Source: Pseudonocardia sulfidoxydans NBRC 16205 (lineage in GTDB: Bacteria; Actinomycetota; Actinomycetes; Mycobacteriales; Pseudonocardiaceae). Taken from it: a DNA stretch of 64,000 bases. The stretch spans positions 20,155 through 84,154 of the forward strand of contig NZ_BJVJ01000020.1 in assembly GCF_007989085.1 (NCBI RefSeq), written 5' to 3'. Under the pieces are notes generated by a model that did no database searches, was not told the DNA's origin, and worked only from the letters and a program-made list of their open reading frames with translations. Shown one piece after another: positions 7,286 to 18,010 of this stretch. The translations under genes and the position numbers were made by a program. How positions within the stretch are numbered: the stretch's first letter is position 1; the number at the start of each line of letters is the position of its first letter.

Positions 7286-8464
7286 TCAGGTGGCGGGGGC
7301 GGCGGGGGTGCGGACGAGTTTGCGGGCGACCGGTTCCACGTAGCGGGCGACGATCGGGCCGAGGACGGCCATGATCAGCACGTAGGCGGTCGCGAGGGCG
7401 GCGAGGTCCGCGGGGACGGCGGTGTAGCTGACGGCGAGGCCGGCGATGACGATCGAGAACTCCCCGCGTGCGACGAGGGCGGCACCGGCGCGGGCACGGC
7501 CCAGCTTCCCGATGCCCTGGCGCCGCGCGGCCCACCAGCCCGTCCCGACCTTGGTCAGGGTCGTCACCACGGCGAGACCGACCGCGAACGCGAGCACCGG
7601 GGGGATGGAACGGGGATCGGTGTTGAGCCCGAACACGACGAAGAACACGGCGGCGAACAGGTCGCGCAGGGGCTCGAGCAGCTTGGTGGCGTTCTCGGCG
7701 GTGGAGCCGGAGATCGCGATGCCCAGCAGGAAGGCGCCGACCGCGGCGGAGACCTGCATCGCGGACGCGAACCCGGCGACGAGCAGGGCGGCGCCGAGCA
7801 CCTTGAGCAGGAAGACCTCGCGGTCGGGGCTGTCGACGAGGGCGGAGACGAAGCGTCCGAACCGCAGCGCGATGACGAGCACGACGGTGATCACGGCGAG
7901 CGAGATCCCGACGGCGCTCAGCCCGCCGTAGAAGCTCACTCCGGCGAGGAACGCGGTGAGCGTCGGCAGGTAGAGGGCCATGACGAGGTCCTCGAACACC
8001 AGGATGGAGAGGACGACGGGGGTCTCGCGGTTACCGAGGCGCCCGAGGTCGCCGAGGACCTTGGCGACGATCCCCGACGAGCTGATGTAGGTCACGCCGG
8101 CCATGACGGTGGCGCCGACAGGTCCCCAGCCGAGGATCAGCGCGACGGCGGCGCCGGGGGCGGCGTTGAGGATGATGTCGAGCAGGCCGGCGGTCCAGGA
8201 CCGGCGCAGCCCGGTGAGGAGCTCGGAGGCGGAGTACTCCAGCCCGAGCAGCAGGAGCAGCAGGACGACGCCGACCTCGCTGGCGAGCGCGGTGAAGTCA
8301 CCGATGTCGCCGAGGGGAACGAGGCCGCCGGAGCCGAAGGCCAGGCCGCCGAGCAGGTAGAGCGGGATCGGGGAGAGGCCGATGCGGTTCGCGAGACGGC
8401 CCAGCAGGCCCAACCCGAAGAAGATCGCACCGAGCTCGAGTAGTTCGAGTGCGGTGTGGTTCAT
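7286..8464 (-). CDS. khtU: Monovalent cation/proton antiporter, CPA2 family (KhtU/KefB-like)
   Basis: This integral membrane antiporter exports K+ (or Na+) in exchange for protons. The 392-residue protein is almost entirely hydrophobic, with about 12 predicted membrane spans. It carries CPA2-type signatures, for example PIPLYLLGGLAFGSGG near the start, VLLLLLLGLEYSASEL, VTYISSSGIVAKVLGDLG (about residue 130) and VARGEFSIVIAG near the C-terminus. It lacks the NAD-binding TrkA-N domain of KefB. That role is apparently supplied by the adjacent soluble protein with a TrkA-C domain. Its ATG overlaps the stop of that gene (TGATG), which implies translational coupling. The symbol follows the Bacillus KhtTU pair by architecture. 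Confidence 0.88.
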   Translation of the reverse strand: MNHTALELLELGAIFFGLGLLGRLANRIGLSPIPLYLLGGLAFGSGGLVPLGDIGDFTALASEVGVVLLLLLLGLEYSASELLTGLRRSWTAGLLDIILNAAPGAAVALILGWGPVGATVMAGVTYISSSGIVAKVLGDLGRLGNRETPVVLSILVFEDLVMALYLPTLTAFLAGVSFYGGLSAVGISLAVITVVLVIALRFGRFVSALVDSPDREVFLLKVLGAALLVAGFASAMQVSAAVGAFLLGIAISGSTAENATKLLEPLRDLFAAVFFVVFGLNTDPRSIPPVLAFAVGLAVVTTLTKVGTGWWAARRQGIGKLGRARAGAALVARGEFSIVIAGLAVSYTAVPADLAALATAYVLIMAVLGPIVARYVEPVARKLVRTPAAPAT

Positions 8465-8946
8465 CAGCCCCGCTTGAGGATCTTGACGGCGTTCTCCAGT
8501 CCTTCGGAGGTTCCGACGGTCACGAGCAGGTCGCCCGCGGTGAGGGTGAAGTCGGGCGTGGGGGAGGCGTGGATCTGGCCGGCGCGCATGACGGCGACGA
8601 CGGAGACGCCGGTGCGGGTGCGCAGGGCGGTGTCGCCGAGGGTGCGGCCGTCGAAGGGACAGCCGGCGTTGATCGGGAGCTGCCGGGTGTGGATGCCGGG
8701 CATGTCGCGGTGTTCCTCGGTGAGCTGCGCGACGAGCTGCGGGGCGCCGAGGAGGTTGGCGAGTGCGCTGGCCTCCTCCACCGTGAGCGGCAGGGAGGCG
8801 AGGGCGGCGTCGGGGTCGTCGGACTTGGAGACGATCAGTTCGATCTTGCCGTCCCGGTGGGTGACGACGCCGATGCGTCTACCGGCCCGGATGGCGAAGT
8901 CCTTGCGGACACCGATTCCCGGCAGGGGGGTCACCTCGACGTTCAC
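8464..8946 (-). CDS. khtT: TrkA-C domain regulatory subunit of the antiporter (KhtT-like)
   Basis: The 160-residue soluble protein starts MNVEVTPLPGIGVRKDF, typical of KhtT-like proteins. Its C-terminal RCK_C/TrkA-C domain (about residues 75-158) has RTLGDTALRTRTGVSVVAVMR and FTLTAGDLLVTVG. In Bacillus, KhtT gates KhtU and its RCK_C domain binds the second messenger c-di-AMP. The same arrangement here suggests ligand-gated K+ efflux (family knowledge; binding not shown). The gene lies directly upstream of and overlaps khtU. The GTG start lies 6 nt after TACGGT, so the operon mRNA is probably leaderless. Confidence 0.88.
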   Translation of the reverse strand: MNVEVTPLPGIGVRKDFAIRAGRRIGVVTHRDGKIELIVSKSDDPDAALASLPLTVEEASALANLLGAPQLVAQLTEEHRDMPGIHTRQLPINAGCPFDGRTLGDTALRTRTGVSVVAVMRAGQIHASPTPDFTLTAGDLLVTVGTSEGLENAVKILKRG

Positions 8947-8952
8947 GCTGAC

Positions 8953-8958
8953 ACCGTA
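8953..8958 (-). promoter_or_regulatory. Candidate -10 of the khtTU operon
   Basis: The minus strand reads TACGGT, then six bases, then the khtT GTG. This is the TANNNT-N6-start arrangement seen repeatedly in this window and expected of a leaderless transcript. Confidence 0.45.
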
Positions 8959-8999
8959 TGTCGGGGCCCCCGCGGTCGCGACGGGTAGTCCCCTCGATG

Positions 9000-10655
9000 T
9001 CAGGTGCAGGGCGGGCGGACCGCGCGGGTGGGGGCGGTGAAGGTGCGGCCACCGGCCGACCACGTCCCGGTGACCTCGATCGAGGCGATGTGGTCGGGGT
9101 CGGCCGTCCACGGGTCGGCGCCGAGGGCGACCAGATCGGCGGGCGCTCCGACCCGCAGGATCCCGGCGTCGGACCGCAGGACGGCGGCGGCGTCGCGGGT
9201 CCAGGCGGCGACGGCCTCCTCGACGGTCAGCGCCTCGTCGGCGTGCACGACCTGCCCGCTGCGTGTCCGCCGGGTGACCGCTGCACCGATCCCGACCAGC
9301 GGCGACATGGTGCCCGCCGGGTAGTCGGTGCTGAGCGCGACGTGGACACCGGCCGCACGCAGGGTCCGCAGCGGAACGAGTCGCAACGGGTCGGGCAACG
9401 GGAGCACGGTCAGTTCGTCGCCGAGGTCGTGCAGGAACGACGGCTGTGCGACGACCTGCAGTCCGGCGTCTCCGATCCGGCGGGCGAGCGCGGCGTCGCA
9501 CACCATCGCGTGCTCGACGCGCAGTACCTCGTCGACGCCGCGCGTCGCGTCGAGCAGATCGGCGACGGCGCCGTTGCCGACGGCGTGCACGGCGGGGGAG
9601 AGGCCGGCGGCGACCGACGCGTGGACTGCGCGGCGCAGCCCGTCGGCGTCGAGGACGCGGGTCCCGTTGTGCCACCGGCCGTCCGCGCGCCGCGCCGGGG
9701 TGCCGCCGCGGCGGGCGAGTGCCAGGGCGCGGCGGCCGTGCCGGGCGACCGCTGCGGGGAGCGACGCCGTCGACCGCCACAGCTGGCGACGATCGAGGCA
9801 CAGGTCGCAGCGTTCCCCGCCGTCGGCGAGGATCTTGAACCCGCCCAGCGGCGCCCGCGGGTGCCCGTCGGCGGCCAGGGCCGGGACGGCGGGGTCGCCG
9901 ATCTCGGCGGTGCCGACGTGCCAGCGGTGAGCGACGACCGCCAGGTCGGGTGCCGCCGTGGCGTACCGGGTTGCGCCCGCGGGCGGGACGGCCATGTCGC
10001 CGATGCGGGTCACGCCGTGGCGGGCGAGCTCATGGGAGTGCTCGACGGCGCGCCGCACCCAGCCGTCCGGGTCGTCGGTGGCGCGCCGGGTCGCCGACTC
10101 CGCCGCGAACGAGGCCTGCTCGACGAGCACACCCGTCGGCCTCCCGCGCCGGTCCCGCTCGATGACGCCGCCCGGGGGGTCGGGGGTGCCGGCGCCGATG
10201 CCCAGCGCCGCGAGGCCCGCGGAGTTGACCGTGGACTCGTGGTAGCTGATCGACATCACGTGCAGGGGCCGGTCGGGGCACACGGCGTCGAGCTCCGCGG
10301 CGGTCGGGAGGCGGCCCTCGGTGAGCTGGAGCGGGCGCACGCCGTGCAGCCGCAGCCAACCGGACCCGGTGCCGCGCAACGCCGAGATGCGGTCGAGGAG
10401 GGCGCCGAGATCGCGCAGCGCGACGTCGAGGGCGCGGGTGTGCACGTCGGAGGCGACGAGGTAGAGGTGGTGGTGCGGGTCGACGAACCCGGGCAGCAGC
10501 GTGTCGCCACCGATGTCGTGGACCGGTCCGCCGACCGCGGCGCTCACCGCCGCGAGGGTGCCGACGGCCGCGATCACCCCGTCACGCACCCCGACGGCCT
10601 CGGCGCGGGGCGCCGCCGGATCCATGGTGCGGATGGTGCCGCCGGTGACGATCAC
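9000..10655 (-). CDS. Amidohydrolase family 3 protein (YtcJ-like)
   Basis: This metal-dependent hydrolase belongs to the amidohydrolase superfamily. The 551-residue product opens with a beta-sandwich strand (MIVTGGTIRTMDP) and carries the metal-binding DPHHHLYLVASD motif near residue 59. It has the long inserted loops and the GGFKILADGGERCDLCLDRRQ region of the YtcJ/NfdA group. It ends with the second half of the sandwich (VGAPADLVALGADPW). Substrate is unknown; relatives act on N-substituted formamides or other amides. The GTG start overlaps the stop of the TetR gene (GTGA), so the two are co-transcribed and the regulator probably controls it. Confidence 0.87.
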   Translation of the reverse strand: MIVTGGTIRTMDPAAPRAEAVGVRDGVIAAVGTLAAVSAAVGGPVHDIGGDTLLPGFVDPHHHLYLVASDVHTRALDVALRDLGALLDRISALRGTGSGWLRLHGVRPLQLTEGRLPTAAELDAVCPDRPLHVMSISYHESTVNSAGLAALGIGAGTPDPPGGVIERDRRGRPTGVLVEQASFAAESATRRATDDPDGWVRRAVEHSHELARHGVTRIGDMAVPPAGATRYATAAPDLAVVAHRWHVGTAEIGDPAVPALAADGHPRAPLGGFKILADGGERCDLCLDRRQLWRSTASLPAAVARHGRRALALARRGGTPARRADGRWHNGTRVLDADGLRRAVHASVAAGLSPAVHAVGNGAVADLLDATRGVDEVLRVEHAMVCDAALARRIGDAGLQVVAQPSFLHDLGDELTVLPLPDPLRLVPLRTLRAAGVHVALSTDYPAGTMSPLVGIGAAVTRRTRSGQVVHADEALTVEEAVAAWTRDAAAVLRSDAGILRVGAPADLVALGADPWTADPDHIASIEVTGTWSAGGRTFTAPTRAVRPPCT

Positions 10656-11227
10656 GGTTCCTCCAGTTGTCGGACGAGGCCGTCGACCCAGGCGGCGACG
10701 AACCGCTCGCGGTCGACACCACCCGGTGGGCGGCCGTAGGCGAGCTCGCTGACCACGACGTAGCAGAGCGACGAGAGCGCGACGGACGCGACCGCGGCGG
10801 CGTCGAGTCCGGGGCGGTCGCCCGCGAGGTGCGCGAGCCAGGCCGCGACCTCGTCGAACCCGGGCTGGAACAGGCGGTCGTAGGTGTCGTCGAGGTCGAT
10901 CGGCAGGTCGCCGCCGCGCAGCAGCAGGCGGTAGAGGTCGCGGTCGGCGTCGAAGGTCGCGAGCGCGCCGTGGGCGGCGGCGGTGACGGCGGTGCGCAGG
11001 TCGCCTTCCGAGAGTGCCGGGTCCGTCTGGGCGGCGCGCCGCGTCGTGAGGGTCCGTTCGAGGGCGAGGTCGAGCAGTTCGCGCTTGGACCGGACGTGCC
11101 GGTAGAGGCCGCCCGCGCCGGGGGTGAAGCCGGCCGCTTCCTCGATCGCGACGATCGTCGTCGCCGCGTAGCCGCGCTCGGCGAAGAGCCGGAGGGCGGC
11201 GTCGACGATCTCGTCCCGGCGGGTCAT
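10652..11227 (-). CDS. TetR-family transcriptional regulator
   Basis: The 191-residue protein has a typical N-terminal TetR helix-turn-helix (MTRRDEIVDAALRLFAERGY, then the recognition region around residues 20-45 ending LYRHVRSKRELLDLAL). A helical ligand-binding domain follows, containing LYRLLLRGGDLPIDLDD and SVALSSLCYVVVSELAYGRP. The start at 11227 gives the canonical length; an upstream in-frame GTG would extend into the operator. It is co-translated with the amidohydrolase by a 4-nt overlap, and it is divergent from metG. A 14-bp inverted repeat just upstream of its start is a likely autoregulatory operator. Confidence 0.9.
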   Translation of the reverse strand: MTRRDEIVDAALRLFAERGYAATTIVAIEEAAGFTPGAGGLYRHVRSKRELLDLALERTLTTRRAAQTDPALSEGDLRTAVTAAAHGALATFDADRDLYRLLLRGGDLPIDLDDTYDRLFQPGFDEVAAWLAHLAGDRPGLDAAAVASVALSSLCYVVVSELAYGRPPGGVDRERFVAAWVDGLVRQLEEP

Positions 11228-11233
11228 GGCGCA

Positions 11234-11247
11234 AGTAAACACTTACT
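11234..11247. promoter_or_regulatory. Inverted repeat, probable TetR operator
   Basis: AGTAA-ACAC-TTACT lies 6 bp upstream of the TetR start codon. Its AT-rich composition stands out from the surroundings. Position and symmetry fit an operator for autorepression of the tetR-amidohydrolase operon. It lies 47 bp from metG and might not affect it. Confidence 0.55.
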
Positions 11248-11282
11248 GACGACGGCCCCGCAACCTCCGTCGTGACGGGGAA

Positions 11283-11288
11283 TACGCT
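11283..11288 (+). promoter_or_regulatory. Candidate -10 of metG
   Basis: TACGCT is followed by six bases and the metG ATG, with no ribosome-binding site, as expected for a leaderless mRNA. Confidence 0.5.
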
Positions 11289-11294
11289 GGCCAC

Positions 11295-13088
11295 ATGAGC
11301 TCCCGCGTGCTGACCGCCGTTGCGTGGCCCTATGCCAACGGCCCGCGGCACATCGGCCACGTCTCCGGTTTCGGTGTGCCCTCCGACGTCTTCTCCCGCT
11401 ACCGGCGGATGGTCGGCGACCAGGTGCTCATGGTGTCCGGCACCGACGAGCACGGGACCCCGATCCAGGTGCAGGCCGACGCCGAGGGGCTCACCCCGCG
11501 TCAGCTCGCCGACAAGTACAACGAGGTCATCACCCGGGACCTGCAGGGCCTCGGGCTGTCGTACGACCTCTTCACGCGGACGACGACGTCGAACCACTAC
11601 GAGGTCGTGCAGAACCTGTTCCTGGCGCTGCACAAGAACGGCTACGTCGTGTCGAAGACGGCGATGGGCGCGATCAGCCCGTCGACGGGCCGCACGCTGC
11701 CCGACCGCTACGTCGAGGGCACCTGCCCCATCTGCGGCTACGACGGCGCCCGCGGCGACCAGTGCGACAACTGCGGCAACCAGCTCGACCCGGCCGACCT
11801 GATCAACCCGCGGTCGAAGATCAACGGCGAGGTCCCGCAGTTCGTCGAGACCGAGCATTTCTTCCTCGACCTGCCGGCGTTCGCCGAGTCGCTGGGCTCG
11901 TGGCTGTCGACCCGCACCGACTGGCGGCCCAACGTCCTCAAGTTCTCGGCCAACCTCGTCGAGGACCTCAAGCCGCGCGCGATCACCCGCGACCTCGACT
12001 GGGGCGTCCCGATCCCGCTCGACGGCTGGCGCGACCTGCCGATGAAGCGCCTCTACGTCTGGTTCGACGCCGTCATCGGCTACCTGTCGGCGTCGGTCGA
12101 GTGGGCCCGGCGCGGGCCCGACGCGGACGCCTGGAAGCAGTGGTGGACCGACCCCTCGGCCGAGGGCTACTACTTCATGGGCAAGGACAACATCGTCTTC
12201 CACTCCGTGATCTGGCCGGCGCTGCTGCTGGGCCAGAACGGTGCGGGCGACCGCGGTGGCGAGCCCGGCGCGTTCGGGACGTTGAACCTGCCGAGCGAGA
12301 TCGTGTCGTCGGAGTACCTGACGATGTCCGGCTCCAAGTTCTCGACGAGCCGCGGCCGGGTGATCTACGTCGGCGACTTCCTGCGCGAGTTCGGCCCCGA
12401 CGCGCTGCGCTACTTCATCGCCGTCGCGGGCCCGGAGAACCAGGACACCGACTTCACCTGGGACGAGTTCGTCCGCCGCACCAACTTCGAGCTGGCCAAC
12501 GAGTGGGGCAACCTCGTCAACCGCTCGATCTCGATGGCCCACAAGAACGTCGGCGCCATCCCGAAGCCGCTGGCCCCGGAGGCGGCCGACGCCGAGCTGC
12601 TCGCCGTCTCCCGGGCCGGGTTCGACACCGTCGGCGGGCTGCTCGCGCGCAACCGGTTCAAGCAGGCCGCGGGGGAGGCGATGCGCGTCGTCACCGCGGC
12701 GAACCGGTACCTGTCCGACCAGGAGCCGTGGAAGCGCAAGGACGACCCGGAGCGCCGGGACACGATCCTGCACACCGCGCTGCAGGTCGTGCAGGACGCC
12801 AACACGCTGCTGACGCCGTTCCTGCCCCACGCCGCGCAGCAGGTCCACGAGGCCCTCGGCGGCACCGGGGTGTGGGCGGCGCAGCCGGAGATCCGCGACG
12901 TCGACGACCTGGGCGACGGCCCGGCCTACAAGGTCCTGACCGGCGACTACGAGACGCAGTCCGCGCGCTGGGAGTCGACGCCGATCGAGGCCGGCCGGCC
13001 GCTGGCCAAGCCGACGCCGATCTTCGCGAAGCTCGACCCGGGGCTGGGCGAGGACGGGCCGTCGTGGGCCCCGATCGAGCGCCTGTGA
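11295..13088 (+). CDS. metG: Methionyl-tRNA synthetase
   Basis: This class I synthetase charges initiator and elongator tRNA-Met. The 597-residue enzyme has the HIGH motif at residues 19-22 ([13 protein letters not shown]). The connective-peptide zinc knuckle has cysteines at about 144, 147, 157 and 160 ([18 protein letters not shown]). The KMSKS loop is KFSTSRG near residue 347, and a helical anticodon-binding domain begins near residue 395 with [14 protein letters not shown]. There is no C-terminal tRNA-binding EMAP-like domain. It has the same gene order as in mycobacteria, with tatD and rpfB downstream. Its TGA stop lies inside a family I palindrome. Confidence 0.97.
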   Translation: MSSRVLTAVAWPYANGPRHIGHVSGFGVPSDVFSRYRRMVGDQVLMVSGTDEHGTPIQVQADAEGLTPRQLADKYNEVITRDLQGLGLSYDLFTRTTTSNHYEVVQNLFLALHKNGYVVSKTAMGAISPSTGRTLPDRYVEGTCPICGYDGARGDQCDNCGNQLDPADLINPRSKINGEVPQFVETEHFFLDLPAFAESLGSWLSTRTDWRPNVLKFSANLVEDLKPRAITRDLDWGVPIPLDGWRDLPMKRLYVWFDAVIGYLSASVEWARRGPDADAWKQWWTDPSAEGYYFMGKDNIVFHSVIWPALLLGQNGAGDRGGEPGAFGTLNLPSEIVSSEYLTMSGSKFSTSRGRVIYVGDFLREFGPDALRYFIAVAGPENQDTDFTWDEFVRRTNFELANEWGNLVNRSISMAHKNVGAIPKPLAPEAADAELLAVSRAGFDTVGGLLARNRFKQAAGEAMRVVTAANRYLSDQEPWKRKDDPERRDTILHTALQVVQDANTLLTPFLPHAAQQVHEALGGTGVWAAQPEIRDVDDLGDGPAYKVLTGDYETQSARWESTPIEAGRPLAKPTPIFAKLDPGLGEDGPSWAPIERL

Positions 13089-13124
13089 GTGCCAATAGTC
13101 GCTATGGCGACTATTGCCACTCAC
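13085..13124. repeat. Palindromic repeat family I, copy 1
   Basis: A 40-bp palindrome, GTGAGTGCCAATAGTCGC - TATG - GCGACTATTGCCACTCAC, with one mismatch between the arms. It contains the metG stop codon (TGA at 13086-13088) and ends 7 bp before the tatD start. It is one of six copies in the window. Confidence 0.92.
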
Positions 13125-13131
13125 GAGCCGC

Positions 13132-14016
13132 GTGAGCGGCCCGTACGGACGGCGGCCCCGGCCCGAGCCGCCGGAGCCGTTGCCGGCGCCGACCGTCGAC
13201 GCCCACACCCATCTCGACGCGTGCGGCTGCGTCACGGCGTCAGACGTCGCTGCGGCCCTTGATCGGGCAGCGGCCGTCGGGGTCACGCGGGTCGTCACGA
13301 TCGCCGACGACCTCGACGCCGCACGCTGGGCCGTCGCCGCTGCGAACTCGGACTCCCGGGTGGCGGCGGCGGTCGCGTTGCACCCGACGCGCACGGCCGC
13401 CGTCTCCGAGGACGACTTCGCCGAGATCGAGCGCCTCGCCGCCGACCCGCGCGTCGTCGCCGTGGGGGAGACGGGCCTCGACTTCTACTGGGACCACTCG
13501 CCGCCCGACGCGCAGGAGACCTGGTTCCGACGCCACGTCGACCTGGCCAAACGACTCGGCAAGCCGTTGATGATCCACGACCGCGACGCGCACGCCGACG
13601 TCCTGCGCGTCCTGCGTTCGGAAGGGGCGCCCGAGACCGTGGTGTTCCACTGCTTCTCCGGCGACGCCGCGATGGCGCGCGAGTGCACCGACGCGGGATA
13701 CGTGCTGTCGTTCGCCGGGCCGGTGACGTTCAAGAACTCGCACGACCTCCGTGAGGCCGCCGCGCTCGTGCCCGAGGACCAGCTCCTCGTCGAGACCGAC
13801 GCCCCGTTCCTGACCCCGCACCCGCATCGCGGTCGCGCGAACGAGCCGTACTGCCTGCCGTGGACGGTGCGTGGGTTGGCCGCCGTTCGAGGTGTGTCCG
13901 ACGAGCGGCTCGCGAGCGTCGCCGGGCGAAACGCCGAACGGGTCTTCCGGCTCGCCGAACTGCCGCCGATCGTGCCGGACCTCGCTCTCGGCGCGGACGG
14001 CCGTCGCTCGGCGTAG
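13132..14016 (+). CDS. tatD: TatD-family metal-dependent deoxyribonuclease
   Basis: This TIM-barrel hydrolase acts as a 3'-5' exonuclease on DNA in characterised relatives. The 294-residue product has all the metal ligands of the family: DAHTHLDACG near the N-terminus, VGETGLDFYWD, MIHDRDAHADVL, VVFHCFSGDAAMA and LVETDAPFLTPHPHRG. The final signature, SVAGRNAERVFRL, is near the end. The GTG at 13132 is chosen. An earlier in-frame TTG lies inside the palindrome that ends metG and is unlikely. Its place between metG and rpfB is the same as in mycobacteria. Confidence 0.94.
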   Translation: MSGPYGRRPRPEPPEPLPAPTVDAHTHLDACGCVTASDVAAALDRAAAVGVTRVVTIADDLDAARWAVAAANSDSRVAAAVALHPTRTAAVSEDDFAEIERLAADPRVVAVGETGLDFYWDHSPPDAQETWFRRHVDLAKRLGKPLMIHDRDAHADVLRVLRSEGAPETVVFHCFSGDAAMARECTDAGYVLSFAGPVTFKNSHDLREAAALVPEDQLLVETDAPFLTPHPHRGRANEPYCLPWTVRGLAAVRGVSDERLASVAGRNAERVFRLAELPPIVPDLALGADGRRSA

Positions 14017-14076
14017 CCGGGAGGCCGTTCGGCGCTCACAGCGTGTCGTGGCAGGAAGTGGATCACCTGTGCCCGT

Positions 14077-16203
<2,127 letters not shown>

Positions 16204-16225
16204 GTCCCGGCCGATCCTTCCCGGG

Positions 16226-16231
16226 CATGAT
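16226..16231 (+). promoter_or_regulatory. Candidate -10 of rsmA
   Basis: CATGAT is followed by six bases and the rsmA GTG. This internal promoter would give a leaderless rsmA transcript in addition to read-through from rpfB. Confidence 0.4.
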
Positions 16232-16237
16232 CTGCGG

Positions 16238-17095
16238 GTGAACGACGCGAGGCTGCTGGGCCCTGCCGAGGTCCGCGGCCTCGCCGAGGACCTCGGGATC
16301 CGGCCGACGAAAAGGCTCGGCCAGAACTTCGTGCACGACCCGAACACTGTGCGGCGCATCGTGAAGTCGGCGGAGCTGACCCCGGACGACGTGGTCGTCG
16401 AGGTCGGCCCCGGGCTCGGGTCACTCACGCTCGCGCTGCTGCCCGCGGTGGCGGCGGTGCACGCCGTGGAGATCGATCCGGTTCTGGCGCAGCGGCTTCC
16501 TGCGACGGTCGCGCAGTTCGCGCCCGCGCTGGCCGACCGGCTGAGCGTCACACCCGCCGACGCCATGCGCGTCCACGCCGCCGACCTGCCCGGCCCGCAG
16601 CCGACGGCCATCGTCGCGAACCTGCCCTACAACGTCGGCGTCCCGGTGCTGCTGCACCTGCTCGCCGAGCTGCCGGGAATCCGTCGCGGGCTGGTCATGG
16701 TGCAGGCCGAGGTGGCCGACCGGCTCGCCGCCAAGCCCGGGTCCAAGACCTACGGGGTGCCCAGCGCGAAGCTGGCGTGGTTCGCCGACGCCCGCCGCGC
16801 CGGCCCCGTGCCGCGCGCGGTGTTCTGGCCGGTGCCCAACGTCGACTCCGGGCTGCTGTCGTTCACGTGCCGCCCGGCGCCGGCGTCCGCTGTTGCGCGA
16901 GCCGAGGTCTTCACGGTGATCGACGCCGCGTTCGCGCAGCGGCGCAAGGCGTTGCGGTCGGCGTTGGCGGGCTGGGCGGGCTCGCCCGCGGCGGCGGAGG
17001 AGGCGTTGCGAGCCGCGGGGATCGACCCGCTGACCCGGGCCGAGCGCCTGGGGGTCGCCGACTTCGCCCGCGTCGCCGCCGCCCGCCCCACCTGA
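16238..17095 (+). CDS. rsmA: 16S rRNA dimethyladenosine transferase (KsgA)
   Basis: RsmA dimethylates A1518 and A1519 in helix 45 of 16S rRNA during small-subunit maturation. The 285-residue protein has the typical opening [15 protein letters not shown]. The SAM-binding [14 protein letters not shown] follows, then the acidic VEIDP, the catalytic motif [16 protein letters not shown] and the C-terminal helical domain with [13 protein letters not shown]. The GTG at 16238 gives the canonical length, and the frame is open further upstream without family similarity. It is the third gene of the conserved tatD-rpfB-rsmA-ispE order. Family II palindromes begin 5 bp after its stop. Confidence 0.96.
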   Translation: MNDARLLGPAEVRGLAEDLGIRPTKRLGQNFVHDPNTVRRIVKSAELTPDDVVVEVGPGLGSLTLALLPAVAAVHAVEIDPVLAQRLPATVAQFAPALADRLSVTPADAMRVHAADLPGPQPTAIVANLPYNVGVPVLLHLLAELPGIRRGLVMVQAEVADRLAAKPGSKTYGVPSAKLAWFADARRAGPVPRAVFWPVPNVDSGLLSFTCRPAPASAVARAEVFTVIDAAFAQRRKALRSALAGWAGSPAAAEEALRAAGIDPLTRAERLGVADFARVAAARPT

Positions 17096-17099
17096 CTTC

Positions 17100-17149
17100 G
17101 CGCAACCTCACGGTCGTGTTCGCGCCAGCGGACAGCCGGCACGTTGCGC
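17100..17149. repeat. Palindromic repeat family II, copy a (decayed)
   Basis: The left arm GCGCAACCTCACGGTCGT is identical to the arm of copy c at 60350. The right arm retains only GTTGCGC cleanly. It lies 4 nt downstream of the rsmA stop. Confidence 0.65.
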
Positions 17150-17161
17150 GCCATCGGTCGG

Positions 17162-17211
17162 GCGCAACCTCACGGTCGGAGTTTCGGCGCCGGACGACAG
17201 TCAGGTTGCGC
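17162..17211. repeat. Palindromic repeat family II, copy b
   Basis: GCGCAACCTCACGGTCG pairs with CGACAGTCAGGTTGCGC with two mismatches over 17 bp, around a 16-nt loop. It is in tandem with copy a in the rsmA-padR interval (17096-17443). Apart from these repeats and the padR promoter, I see nothing else in that interval. Confidence 0.75.
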
Positions 17212-17368
17212 GCCGGGGTGGGGTCGACGCAGGCCGGAGCCTGTCGATTCCTGGAGTGCTCAATCGTCGTCACCGTAGGCGGGCCCTCGAGCGTGTCCGG
17301 TTGGTCCGCAATGCCCGTGAGCTGCGGAGAACCGTCCGTGAACTGTCGGTGTCGTGTGCCACCGTCGG

Positions 17369-17409
17369 GTGACGCGGAACGGGATCCGACCTATATTCCA
17401 CACGGAATA
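17369..17409 (+). promoter_or_regulatory. padR promoter with overlapping operator
   Basis: GTGACG (17369-17374), a 17-bp spacer and TATATT (17392-17397) form a good -35/-10 pair. The perfect inverted repeat TATTCC-ACAC-GGAATA (17394-17409) overlaps the -10 and the expected start site. This is where a repressor would act, so PadR autorepression and control of the exporter is likely (inference). Confidence 0.6.
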
Positions 17410-17443
17410 GTTCGGCTGGAACGATCGGAACGGAGTGGGAGCG

Positions 17444-18010
17444 ATGACGATGACGCCGCTCGGCACCTCCGTGCTCGCCCTGCTGTGCGAGAAGCCGATG
17501 CACCCCTACGAGATGTACCGGCTGATGCTCGACCGTCACGAGGACCGGATCGTCAAGGTCCGGCCCGGATCGCTGTACCACACGGTGGCCCGGCTGGCCG
17601 ACGCGTCGCTGGTCGAGGCCGTCGGCACCGACCGTGAGGGCGGGCGCCCCGAGCGCACCACCTACCGGGTCACCGCCGCCGGCCGCGAGGCGCTGCGGTC
17701 GTGGATTGCCGAGAACCTCGGCGCCCCCGTCAACGAGTATCCGCGCTTCCCCGTGGCGCTCGGCGAGGCCCACAACCTGCCGCGCGCCGAGGCGATCGCG
17801 CTGCTGCGGACGCGGATCGACGCGCTGCAGACCGACGTCGACACGGCGGCGCCCCTGATCGCGGCGGCGACGAGCCGCACGCACGAGGCGCACCTGCTGG
17901 ATTCCCTGTACCTCATCGAGATGGCGCGAGCCGAGATCGGCTGGTTGACCCGGCTGGTGGAGCGGCTCGAGACGAAGGAGCTGACGTGGCCGTCGGAGGA
18001 TCGGCTGTGA
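17444..18010 (+). CDS. PadR-family transcriptional repressor
   Basis: The 188-residue protein has the PadR winged helix at the N-terminus: LGTSVLALLCEKPMHPYEMYRLM, then VRPGSLYHTVARLADASLVEA with the wing RPERTTYRVTAAGREAL. A C-terminal helical domain of the Vir_act_alpha_C type mediates dimerisation. The ATG at 17444 has GGGAG four bases before it. A GTG 9 nt upstream is possible. The following MFS exporter overlaps its stop codon. The pair interrupts the rsmA-ispE order seen in mycobacteria. PadR proteins commonly repress efflux genes and are released by the drug or phenolic ligand. Confidence 0.93.
   Translation: MTMTPLGTSVLALLCEKPMHPYEMYRLMLDRHEDRIVKVRPGSLYHTVARLADASLVEAVGTDREGGRPERTTYRVTAAGREALRSWIAENLGAPVNEYPRFPVALGEAHNLPRAEAIALLRTRIDALQTDVDTAAPLIAAATSRTHEAHLLDSLYLIEMARAEIGWLTRLVERLETKELTWPSEDRL

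Noticed and set aside
9000..13394. Very long minus-strand open frame (over 1400 codons) running across the amidohydrolase, tetR and metG region
   Set aside because: Only the amidohydrolase part (9000-10655) has family similarity. The rest is the antisense of metG and a different frame of tetR, a normal effect of high GC.
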